NCBI GenBank assembly: GCA_016874895.1
Contig: VGSX01000056.1
Coordinates: 1 to 15,263 of the forward strand
Direction of reading: 5' to 3'
Source of the DNA: Deltaproteobacteria bacterium
GTDB lineage: Bacteria; Desulfobacterota; Desulfobaccia; Desulfobaccales; Desulfobaccaceae
Length of the DNA stretch: 15,263 nucleotides
In this document: positions 5,869 through 11,922 of the stretch, piece after piece
Numbering within the stretch: the stretch's first letter is position 1
Layout: every line of letters begins with the position of its first letter
Made by a program: the position numbers and the translations under genes
Notes under the pieces: model-generated
The model's database searches: none
Told to the model about the DNA's origin: nothing
The model's input: the letters and a program-made list of their open reading frames with translations, nothing else

Positions 5869-7341
5869 TTATCGGTTCTGGTAATAACAGAACAAGGCTG
5901 CGCCGGTTTCATAGCGAGCCAGGTGCCGGGTCCAACCCTCTCCCAAGAGATTTTCAATGAATCGGTCCACATCCTCCAGGGTCTCAAAATGGGAGAAGAT
6001 CAACCACAGCCGGTCAACCTGCTTCAGATCCTCAGGCGGGAGGGGCAGGCAGTTATCATGGCAGGACTGGCCCCAGATAACCTGCTCCCGAAGCCCTTGA
6101 TGGTAGAACTTGAAGGGATCGATGGCAAAATAATAAACATAGATCAGATCTCCGGGCCGATACTGGGACTCAAGCTCCCGTACGAGAGGTACAATTTCCT
6201 CCCGGTTCATTTGGGGACGGAGATTCTCCTGCCAGAGCTGCACCGGCTGCAGGGACATGATCACCACTGCGGCCAAGGCGATCCCCAGGAGTTTCTGACG
6301 CGGCCAGAGCCAGGCAAAAACAGCCATGATCCCGGCCCCGGCCACCAGAAAGAGCATGGGCGCGGTGAACATCATCAGGCGCACCCCCCCGGCCTGGCCC
6401 ATGAAAGGATAACGGTGGGCCAGGGCTGCGGCCAGGGTGGTCAGTATGGGCACCAGGAAATACCAGATGACCCGGGAGTTGGAACTTCTGGTAAAATAAA
6501 CCAGCCCTGTAATGAGAAAAAGCCAACCGAAGGGTTTGCTCCAGTAGAGGAAAAAATAACCCACATAACGGTTCCAGGCCGCTGCCAACCACACCAGGAA
6601 ATCCCTGGCCGAGGTTAGCGGGGGGAAATCAGCCTGCCAGTACACCAGCAGTTCCGGGTCTACCTGGCCGCGAAAGAAAAACCAATAGTACGAAAGAAAA
6701 ATCAGGCCGACAGCGACAAAGGAGAAAAATACGGCTCGTCTGGCCTGAGGGAGCTGCCACCACAACACTAACCCCGCCGCCGGCAGGAGGAAAATCAAGG
6801 GGTGGGAAAAACCCAAACCCAGGGCCAGCAATAGGGTAAAGAGCAGCCAGCCGCCCTGACCCTGCCGGCGCAATTGTCTTTCCACCAGGAAAAAGACCAG
6901 CACGGCAAAGAACATATCGGCGCTGTACTGCTTCAATTCCTTGGAAAAATAAACCCAGCGGGTGGAAACGCCGGCCAGGGCGAAGGCCGCCAGGGCCCCG
7001 CCGGGAGGAAGCAGAGCTCGGGCCAGTGGCCAGAACAGCAGCAGGGCGCCCAGGCCGAACAGCACTGAGGTGAAACGCAGGACCGCCTCACTCTTCCCGG
7101 CTAACTGCGCCATCTGCCATACCGTCAGCAGGTAAAGGGGCGGGGTGGACTTGCCTTCCTGCCAGGCCAGGGCCGGCGTGGGCTGGGTCGCGGCCACGGC
7201 CACCCAGGCCTCGTCCGTCCACAGATTCCGGTCCCCCAGGCCATAGAGCCGGAAAAAAGTTCCCAGGGCCAGGAACAGAAGAAATACCGCCGCAATGAGA
7301 ACAGAGTGGTTGCCCCCTCTGACACTGTTACTCATATCCAT
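5869..7341 (-). CDS. Polytopic membrane glycosyltransferase, GT39/ArnT-like (PMT_2 type)
   Basis: A 490-residue integral membrane protein with about ten hydrophobic segments separated by short Arg-rich loops. The first segment (13-30) is followed by the sequence RLYGLGDRNLWTDEAW, whose acidic pair Asp43-Glu44 matches the catalytic periplasmic acidic motif of GT39/ArnT and related C-type transferases using polyprenyl-phosphate sugars. A soluble C-terminal region begins near residue 375. The enzyme presumably moves a sugar from an undecaprenyl-phosphate carrier to lipid A, protein or another envelope glycan; the substrate cannot be told. ATG 7341 or the ATG two codons later are both possible; neither has a clear ribosome site. 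A well-spaced promoter lies about 26 bases upstream. It is monocistronic and divergent from the LD-carboxypeptidase gene. Confidence 0.82.
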   Translation of the reverse strand: MDMSNSVRGGNHSVLIAAVFLLFLALGTFFRLYGLGDRNLWTDEAWVAVAATQPTPALAWQEGKSTPPLYLLTVWQMAQLAGKSEAVLRFTSVLFGLGALLLFWPLARALLPPGGALAAFALAGVSTRWVYFSKELKQYSADMFFAVLVFFLVERQLRRQGQGGWLLFTLLLALGLGFSHPLIFLLPAAGLVLWWQLPQARRAVFFSFVAVGLIFLSYYWFFFRGQVDPELLVYWQADFPPLTSARDFLVWLAAAWNRYVGYFFLYWSKPFGWLFLITGLVYFTRSSNSRVIWYFLVPILTTLAAALAHRYPFMGQAGGVRLMMFTAPMLFLVAGAGIMAVFAWLWPRQKLLGIALAAVVIMSLQPVQLWQENLRPQMNREEIVPLVRELESQYRPGDLIYVYYFAIDPFKFYHQGLREQVIWGQSCHDNCLPLPPEDLKQVDRLWLIFSHFETLEDVDRFIENLLGEGWTRHLARYETGAALFCYYQNR

Positions 7342-7367
7342 GCCATTCAGTCTTGCCTGTTTCAGCT

Positions 7368-7396
7368 ATAATACGTTAAGATAAGACAGTTAACAA
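7368..7396 (-). promoter_or_regulatory. Sigma-70-like promoter of the GT39-like gene
   Basis: On the minus strand TTGTTA (7396-7391) and TATTAT (7373-7368) are separated by exactly 17 bases. The -10 is 5/6 and the -35 is 4/6 to consensus. The start codon lies about 26 bases beyond the -10 box. Confidence 0.45.
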
Positions 7397-7410
7397 GCTA
7401 TTTGCGTTAC

Positions 7411-7484
7411 TGCGGCGATGTGTCCCGATAGCAGCGCCGACCTCCAGGTCGCCGCAGCGATGGCACAGAACTGGAGGTTGGCGC
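7411..7484. repeat. Two interleaved inverted repeats upstream of the LD-carboxypeptidase gene
   Basis: TGCGGCGA (7411-7418) is complementary to TCGCCGCA (7449-7456). GCGCCGACCTCCAG (7434-7447) pairs with CTGGAGGTTGGCGC (7471-7484), 14 pairs with one G-U. Each stem has one arm inside the other's loop, so they form either alternative hairpins or a pseudoknot. The structure ends 19 bases before the ATG at 7504. Confidence 0.6.
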
Positions 7485-7503
7485 CTGCCAGGGAAATGTT
7501 CTT

Positions 7504-8433
7504 ATGACTCCGGAACCGACGTCAAGCTATTCGAAAAAAGCCATCATCTGGCCGGCCCCGGTAAAATCGGGGGACCGGTTGGCCGTGGTGGCCCCGGCCA
7601 GCCCGGTGGCCCCGGACCTGTTTGCCGCCGGGGCCGCCTGGCTGGAAAAGTGGGGCTTCCGCCTGTCTCATGGTCCGGAAATCTTTATGCCCCGGCCTTT
7701 TCAAGGTGATGCCGATCTGCAGGCCTGCCAGTTTTTAAAGCAATCCCTCCTGGACACCGAGGTTAAAGGGATAATCTGCGCCCGGGGGGGCTACGGCACC
7801 CTCCGGATCTTAGAGCACCTGGACTACTCCCTGCTGGCGGCTCGTCCCCGGTATTTTATCGGCTTCAGCGACATTACCAATCTGTTGTGCCGCTTTACCC
7901 AGCAAGCCGGGGTGGTCACCTTTCACGGGCCCACCGTGGCCCACCTGGGGGAGATATCAAGCCGGGCCCGGGACCACTTTTTCCGGGTGCTTACCCGGCC
8001 GGAGCCATCCTGCGTCTGCTTCCGGGACCTCCAGGTGTTGGCCCCTGGATATGCCTGTGGCCCTCTCATCGGCGGCAACCTCACCACCATCTGCCATCTC
8101 CTGGGCACGCCCTTTGCCCTTTCCCTGACCGGTCAGGTGCTGTTTCTGGAGGACCACAACGAGGCCCCGTACCGCCTGGACCGCCTGCTGCAGCACCTCC
8201 GTTTGTCCGGCAGCCTCTCCGGTCTGAAAGCCATGGTCCTGGGAAGTTTCACCTGTTGCGGCAAACAACAGCAGGTCTGGGAGCTATTCGCCGAAATGGG
8301 GAAATCTTTAGGGATTCCGGTCCTGGCCGGCCTGCCCGCCGGCCACCAGCCGGACAACTTCATCCTGCCCCTCGGCGCGGAAATGGTGGTGGATGGACCT
8401 AACAGGACCGCTAGCCTTAGAGATCATGTCTAG
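7504..8433 (+). CDS. ldcA: LD-carboxypeptidase, peptidase family S66
   Basis: A 309-residue cytosolic serine peptidase that in characterised members cuts the tetrapeptide stem of recycled murein between L- and D-residues; relatives of the MccF branch cleave microcin C-type compounds. Visible signatures are VAPASP (29-34), ARGGYGTLRIL (93-103), the nucleophile Ser122 in GFSDIT, the second triad residue Glu216 in FLEDHNEAPYRLDR, and His281 in GLPAGHQPDN. All three triad residues are present and the length is normal. The ATG at 7504 has only a weak CAGGGA ribosome site 11 bases upstream. There are no membrane segments. The gene is followed 47 bases later by a small Cys-rich gene on the same strand. 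Murein recycling is the default role; immunity to a peptide-nucleotide antibiotic is a less likely alternative. Confidence 0.9.
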   Translation: MTPEPTSSYSKKAIIWPAPVKSGDRLAVVAPASPVAPDLFAAGAAWLEKWGFRLSHGPEIFMPRPFQGDADLQACQFLKQSLLDTEVKGIICARGGYGTLRILEHLDYSLLAARPRYFIGFSDITNLLCRFTQQAGVVTFHGPTVAHLGEISSRARDHFFRVLTRPEPSCVCFRDLQVLAPGYACGPLIGGNLTTICHLLGTPFALSLTGQVLFLEDHNEAPYRLDRLLQHLRLSGSLSGLKAMVLGSFTCCGKQQQVWELFAEMGKSLGIPVLAGLPAGHQPDNFILPLGAEMVVDGPNRTASLRDHV

Positions 8434-8480
8434 CCAGAAAACTGATCAGAAATAATCCCTCTCAACACTGGAAAAAATTT

Positions 8481-8699
8481 ATGATTAAGCCTGAAGAGTT
8501 CCGCATTGGGCAGCACAGCGTGCCCTTCTGTCTCAAAGACGAGTTGCCGGAGTGCTGTTTCCGCTGCGCTTATCTGATTTATGAGGAATTCAGCGTCTGC
8601 TTCATTGACGACCCTTTTTATTACCACTGCGCCTATAGCTGGCCGGATAAACTGACGACTACGCTGCCCCCCTGTCTGGCGGAAAATGATGAAAAATAG
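8481..8699 (+). CDS. Unrecognised 72-residue protein with seven cysteines
   Basis: This frame starts at ATG 8481 behind a weak GGAAAAAAT ribosome site and ends at TAG 8697. It has cysteines at 17, 25, 26, 29, 40, 50 and 65, including CCFRC (25-29), and is rich in Phe and Tyr (YLIYEEFSVCFIDDPFYYHC, 31-50). The pattern could bind a metal or an Fe-S cluster, or form disulfides. I see no signal peptide. I do not recognise the family. Codon use matches its neighbours and the start follows the LD-carboxypeptidase stop by 47 bases, so the two could be cotranscribed. It ends just ahead of the promoter of the cobalamin riboswitch. Confidence 0.65.
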   Translation: MIKPEEFRIGQHSVPFCLKDELPECCFRCAYLIYEEFSVCFIDDPFYYHCAYSWPDKLTTTLPPCLAENDEK

Positions 8700-8740
8700 T
8701 CATCGCCTTCCAGGGGAGAAAAATTTTAGGATTATTGGCC

Positions 8741-8769
8741 TTGCAATACTTTTAAAAATGAGGTATAAA
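8741..8769 (+). promoter_or_regulatory. Sigma-70-like promoter of the cobalamin-controlled peptide operon
   Basis: TTGCAA (8741-8746) and TATAAA (8764-8769) are 17 bases apart (4/6 and 5/6 to consensus). The expected start of transcription, about 7 bases past the -10, falls at 8775-8776, which is the first base of the riboswitch P1 helix. That agreement supports the call. Confidence 0.6.
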
Positions 8770-8774
8770 TGATT

Positions 8775-8934
8775 CAGTAAGCATCTCGGAACACGGTGCA
8801 AGTCCGTGGCGGTCCCGCCGCTGTAATCGGGGACGGGCTGATCAAGGGATAGAACCCGGCCACTGTGTAGGTTAACCTTCATGGGAAGGCTGATCAGGCC
8901 CGGTTGAGCCGAAAGCCAGAAGACCTGCTTGCTG
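8775..8934 (+). promoter_or_regulatory. Cobalamin (adenosylcobalamin-class) riboswitch
   Basis: The conserved elements of the cobalamin aptamer appear in order: ACACGGTGCAAGTCCGTGGC (8791-8810 region), GGTCCCGCCGCTGTAATC, GGCCACTGTG, GGGAAGGC, and the B12 box AGCCAGAAGACCTGC (8914-8928). P1 is formed by CAGTAAGCA (8775-8783) and TGCTTGCTG (8926-8934), nine pairs with one G-U. Known members repress when cobalamin binds. Here the aptamer lies 97 bases before the cbpA start with an intrinsic terminator between, which points to control by transcription termination. The base run CGGAAC (8787-8792) could pair with GTTCCG (8965-8970) of the terminator arm as an antiterminator; that pairing is only six bases and speculative. 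Confidence 0.93.
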
Positions 8935-8958
8935 CCGATAACTGAGCTGCCGATGGTA

Positions 8959-8990
8959 AAGGGAGTTCCGTCTACGTACGGGACTCCCTT
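8959..8990 (+). terminator. Intrinsic terminator acting as riboswitch expression platform
   Basis: AAGGGAGTTCCGT (8959-8971) pairs with ACGGGACTCCCTT (8978-8990), thirteen pairs with one G-U, around the loop CTACGT. ATTTATTTA follows directly. It lies 24 bases after the aptamer and 41 bases before the cbpA start, so it would stop transcription when cobalamin is bound. Confidence 0.85.
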
Positions 8991-9031
8991 ATTTATTTAG
9001 AACTATTCAAAAAAAGGAGGAAAAACAAACA

Positions 9032-9172
9032 ATGGGAAAGCACAATCAGAGGTACGAGGCACAAATTACTTCCAGGGAGCCCAAACCCTTCGGTTTCCGT
9101 TACAGTTGCGGGCTGAACGGTGACAATACCGGTCTTGCCCATTACATTCTGTTGGATAAGAAAAATTCCTAA
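9032..9172 (+). CDS. cbpA: Precursor peptide of a radical-SAM-modified peptide system (CbpA-like)
   Basis: A 46-residue peptide preceded by AGGAGG at 9015-9020, 11 bases before the ATG. It begins MGKHNQRYEAQITSREPK and has a core-like segment KPFGFRYSCGLNGDN (18-32) followed by TGLAHYILLDKKNS (33-46). It has a single cysteine (Cys26), three tyrosines (8, 24, 38) and two histidines. It lies 13 bases before a radical SAM/SPASM gene and after a cobalamin riboswitch. From memory this arrangement matches the family pair annotated as 'modified peptide precursor CbpA' and 'peptide-modifying radical SAM enzyme CbpB' (TIGR04163 for the enzyme); the exact accession should be checked. No double-Gly cleavage site is evident. 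The modified residue is unknown; the RYSCG region is my best guess. The peptide is too short for standard gene callers and is easily missed. Confidence 0.8.
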   Translation: MGKHNQRYEAQITSREPKPFGFRYSCGLNGDNTGLAHYILLDKKNS

Positions 9173-9185
9173 AGGGGTATTATCG

Positions 9186-10574
9186 TTGAATTCCGCTCTT
9201 AACCCTCACGGGGCCCGGGTCAATGTGGGGCCGGGCCCCCGGTTTGACCTTTGTGATATCGGCCACTCCGATTATGTGGCGGTGATCCAGGCTGACAGCG
9301 CCTTCTGGACCCTGGCGCCCCGAAATCAGGCGGCATCCTTCCTTTTGGGAGAAGAACTGGCCCAGGCCTTTTCGTCGCACCAGGACAGGTTGCAGGCGGA
9401 AATGCAGGCCCTGCGTTTCGGCCTGAAGCCCTCGGCGGTCTATTTTAACCCCACGGAGCGCTGCAACCTCAATTGTCATTATTGTTACCTGCCCGAGGAC
9501 ATGCGCCGCTCCGGGGCGGATATGCCTGTCGCGGACGTGTTCCGAGCCCTGGAAATCCTGGCCGGGTATTTTCAGACCGACCAGCAGGCCGGGGTGTTCC
9601 TACCCCAGATTATTTTTCACGGCAGTGAACCCATGCTCCGACAAGATGTCATCTTTGCCGCCATAGAGAAATTCGGTCAACACTTCCGGTTCGGCATCCA
9701 GACCAACGCCACCCTGCTGGATGATGGGGCCCTCGATTTCATCCGGGAGCACAACGTCAGCCTGGGAATTTCCCTGGACGCGCATCTGGCCGCGCTCCAT
9801 GACCGGACCCGGCAGACCTGGGGTAGGAAAAGCGTTTTCGGCCAGGTAACGGAAGTTTTAAAAAAACTGACCGGGTATGCCAACTACAGCGTCATCTGCA
9901 CCGTGACCCAGGCAAACGTGGGACATCTCACTAATATTGTCGAGTTTTTTCATGGTGTTGGAGTTGATATGGCCCTGCTCAACCCGGTGCGCTGCACCCA
10001 GCCGGGCGGTCGGCAGCTAAAACCGGAGGACCATGAGTTGGCCCAGCGCTTTATCAAGGCCCTGGACCGCACCTGGGAACTCTATCAGGAGACCGGCCGG
10101 AAACTCGTCATCGCCAACTTCGCTAACATTCTCCTGGCCATCGCCGCGCCCACGGCCCGTCGGCTGATGTGCGATATCTCCCCGTGTGGCGGCGGGCGTT
10201 GCTTTTTAGCCCTGGCGGCCAACGGCGACCTCTTCCCCTGTAGTGAATTCATCGGCCTGCCGGAGTTCAAAGGAGGGAATGTTTTTCAGGATGATCTTCC
10301 GGAAGTGCTCGATTCCGTGGCTTTCCGACCGGTCACTACCAGAAAGGTGGAAGACTTTGAGCCCTGTGGCAGTTGCGCCATCCGCCATTTCTGCGGCTCC
10401 CCCTGCCCTGCGGAAGTCTATACCACCACAGGAACTATGGCGGCGCCGGCGCCGTACTGCGCTTTTTATATCGAGCAGGCCAGGTATGCCTTCCGTGTCC
10501 TGGCAGATAACCGCCTGGATGATTTCCTCTGGCAGGGCTGGAACGAAGGCGCCGAAAAAATTTTTTCCCTCTAA
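9186..10574 (+). CDS. cbpB: Peptide-modifying radical SAM/SPASM enzyme (CbpB-like)
   Basis: A 462-residue maturase. An N-terminal region (about 1-85) precedes the radical SAM barrel and may bind the peptide leader. The [4Fe-4S]-SAM motif is CNLNCHYC with Cys93, Cys97 and Cys100. The glycine-rich SAM-binding strand reads IIFHGSEPM (143-151). A C-terminal SPASM-type region carries Cys329, 334, 339 and 352 (the last in GDLFPCSEF), then CGSCAIRHFCGSPC (394-407) and Cys425, enough for two auxiliary Fe-S clusters. I chose TTG 9186, with AAAGGGG 9 bases upstream. A GTG at 9120 in the same frame would overlap cbpA by 53 bases and its extra residues are cbpA read out of frame. It would be cotranscribed with cbpA under cobalamin control. 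The modification type cannot be told from sequence. Confidence 0.88.
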   Translation: MNSALNPHGARVNVGPGPRFDLCDIGHSDYVAVIQADSAFWTLAPRNQAASFLLGEELAQAFSSHQDRLQAEMQALRFGLKPSAVYFNPTERCNLNCHYCYLPEDMRRSGADMPVADVFRALEILAGYFQTDQQAGVFLPQIIFHGSEPMLRQDVIFAAIEKFGQHFRFGIQTNATLLDDGALDFIREHNVSLGISLDAHLAALHDRTRQTWGRKSVFGQVTEVLKKLTGYANYSVICTVTQANVGHLTNIVEFFHGVGVDMALLNPVRCTQPGGRQLKPEDHELAQRFIKALDRTWELYQETGRKLVIANFANILLAIAAPTARRLMCDISPCGGGRCFLALAANGDLFPCSEFIGLPEFKGGNVFQDDLPEVLDSVAFRPVTTRKVEDFEPCGSCAIRHFCGSPCPAEVYTTTGTMAAPAPYCAFYIEQARYAFRVLADNRLDDFLWQGWNEGAEKIFSL

Positions 10575-10719
10575 TACCGTTTCCGGTTTCCAGTTTCAGG
10601 TTAAAATATTGTCTATTTTTAGATAGTTGAGATACCAGAGGGTTGGATTCCAAACCGAACGTGGTATAACTCGTAAAACCTGTGCAAAGTTCGAAGTCCA
10701 CGCTTCAAAGATCCGGGCT

Positions 10720-10768
10720 TATAGGGCGTGCCGTGCAGGCCATGTCGCCGGCCACGAGCCGCCCTATA
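10720..10768. repeat. Inverted repeat downstream of the radical SAM gene
   Basis: TATAGGGCG (10720-10728) and CGCCCTATA (10760-10768) are perfect complements around a 31-base loop that has its own CCG/CGG complementarity. It has no T-run in either direction. It lies in the 261-base gap between the convergent cbpB and bcp genes, which otherwise shows only a pyrimidine-rich tract (10793-10840) and no gene. Confidence 0.5.
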
Positions 10769-10835
10769 GCGGCCTGGCATTACCGACGCCTCTTCCCTCT
10801 GCCCTTTTCCCTTTTCCCTTTTTCCTGTCTCTCCC

Positions 10836-11303
10836 TCACCCCCCGGCCAGGGCCTGTTTCATCCGGGGCACGGTCTGCTCCGGGCTGATTTTATACCAGG
10901 CCTGGATGATCCTGCCATCCTCGTCCAGGAGAAAGGCGGAGCGGATGATGCCTTCATATTTCTTACCGTACATGGATTTTTCGCCCCAGACGCCGTAAGC
11001 CGAGGCCACCGCGTGGTCCCGGTCCGAGAGCAGGGGAAACCCGAGGGTGTGCTTGCCCGCGAATTTCTTCTGCAAGTCCACCGGGTCCGGGCTTATGCCC
11101 AGGGCAATCACCCCCAAATCCGCCAACTCCTCCCGGGCGTCCCGGACGCTGCAGGCCTGCTTGGTGCATCCCGAGGTCAAGGCCTTGGGATAGAAGAACA
11201 GCAGTATTTTTTTCCCCTGAAAATCAGCCAGGGTGACGGTCTGTCCCTGTTGATCGGTGAGAGTAAAATCCGGGGCTTGATCCCCTGGTTTAAGCTGCGA
11301 CAT
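10836..11303 (-). CDS. bcp: Thioredoxin-dependent thiol peroxidase (peroxiredoxin Q/Bcp)
   Basis: A 155-residue cytosolic peroxiredoxin that reduces hydrogen peroxide and organic peroxides with thioredoxin. Seen are the N-terminal LKPGDQAPDFTLTDQQG, the strand ILLFFYPKALTSGCTKQACSVRD with peroxidatic Cys46 and resolving Cys51, the Bcp-type five-residue spacing, GISPD, FPLLSD and the YGVWGEKSMYGKKYEGIIRS region. The usual TPGCT reads TSGCT here (Ser44 for Pro). I chose ATG 11303 because AAGGAG lies 7 bases upstream and it gives the family's normal length; a 30-codon extension to 11393 lacks similarity. It stands alone and faces cbpB. Confidence 0.93.
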   Translation of the reverse strand: MSQLKPGDQAPDFTLTDQQGQTVTLADFQGKKILLFFYPKALTSGCTKQACSVRDAREELADLGVIALGISPDPVDLQKKFAGKHTLGFPLLSDRDHAVASAYGVWGEKSMYGKKYEGIIRSAFLLDEDGRIIQAWYKISPEQTVPRMKQALAGG

Positions 11304-11664
11304 GGTTTTCTCCTTAATCTTGATAAAAATGGTATTGTTCCCTTGCCCGGAGTCCACCAGAGCACCAGGTCGAAAATAGGGAAACTGGGGCACGCAGATG
11401 AGTCGGAGGGCGGGCCGGGCACGCCTTGCACAGGATCTCGATCCGGCTGGAAAGCCTGTGCCACCAGTAATCTTGCTTTTAGCTTAAGTGAACAGTATTG
11501 CCCCTAAATCCCCCTTTACAAAAGGGGGACTTTTAAAGTCTACCTCAATTCCCCCCTTTTCTAAAGGGAGGTCAGGGGGGATTTTAATCATCGGGGGGGC
11601 CCCCTAGGTCATGGACCTTTCCTGTAATTAAGCATTTGTCCTGTCCTTGTAAAGTAAGGAGAAG
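11304..11664. other. Gene-free interval between bcp and the treZ promoter
   Basis: I see no coding sequence here. It holds the inverted repeat GCACAGG/CCTGTGC (11428-11434 and 11455-11461) and the dispersed repeat at 11509-11592. Any promoter for bcp must lie in this stretch, but none with good boxes and spacing stands out. Confidence 0.55.
11509..11592. repeat. Dispersed intergenic repeat, short copy
   Basis: TCCCCCTTTACAAAAGGGGGAC (11509-11530) is itself a hairpin. A second half, CCCCCCTTTTCTAAAGGGAGG (11551-11571) followed by CAGGGGGGATTTTAAT, pairs with it and with itself. Its two ends match those of the longer copy at 5643-5817. Elements of this form are frequent between genes of deltaproteobacteria and cyanobacteria; I recall the type but not a fixed name. 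Confidence 0.65.
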
Positions 11665-11693
11665 TTGTCAATTTTAAGATTTTTTGCTATAAT
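11665..11693 (+). promoter_or_regulatory. Near-consensus sigma-70 promoter upstream of treZ
   Basis: TTGTCA (11665-11670, 5/6) and TATAAT (11688-11693, 6/6) are 17 bases apart. Transcription would begin near 11700, giving a leader of about 220 bases before treZ. ATCGCCT (11692-11698) and AGGCGAT (11715-11721) form a small hairpin over the start. Confidence 0.6.
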
Positions 11694-11922
11694 CGCCTTC
11701 ACCAAGACTGCCTGAGGCGATGATGGCTGCTTTCTGCCGCCCACAACCGATGAGCTATTTTTCAGTAATCTATCTGAAATAACGTTAACCGAAACTCGCT
11801 GAATCGTAGTTACGCAACTTTCCAGCCAACTTCTAATTTTTTCCCCTTTCCCGGCGTGTACGCCATCATGCCCTGCACCCCGCAACCAACAGGCCGTCTT
11901 TTTGGGGAGTCGGAGGTGTGTC

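Noticed and set aside
5842..6618. 258-codon plus-strand frame opposite the GT39-like gene
   Set aside because: His/Gly/Gln-rich antisense of membrane-protein codons, not protein-like.
8884..8930. Possible tRNA-like fold in the G/C-rich leader before cbpA
   Set aside because: All of this sequence is explained by cobalamin aptamer elements, including the B12 box; no T-loop or anticodon arm pattern.
10627..10998. 123-codon plus-strand frame downstream of cbpB
   Set aside because: Covers the inverted repeat and pyrimidine tract, then reads antisense into bcp; no ribosome site.
11628..11885. 85-codon minus-strand frame between bcp and treZ
   Set aside because: Runs against the near-consensus promoter at 11665-11693, has no ribosome site and ordinary-looking but unrecognised composition; not enough support for a gene.
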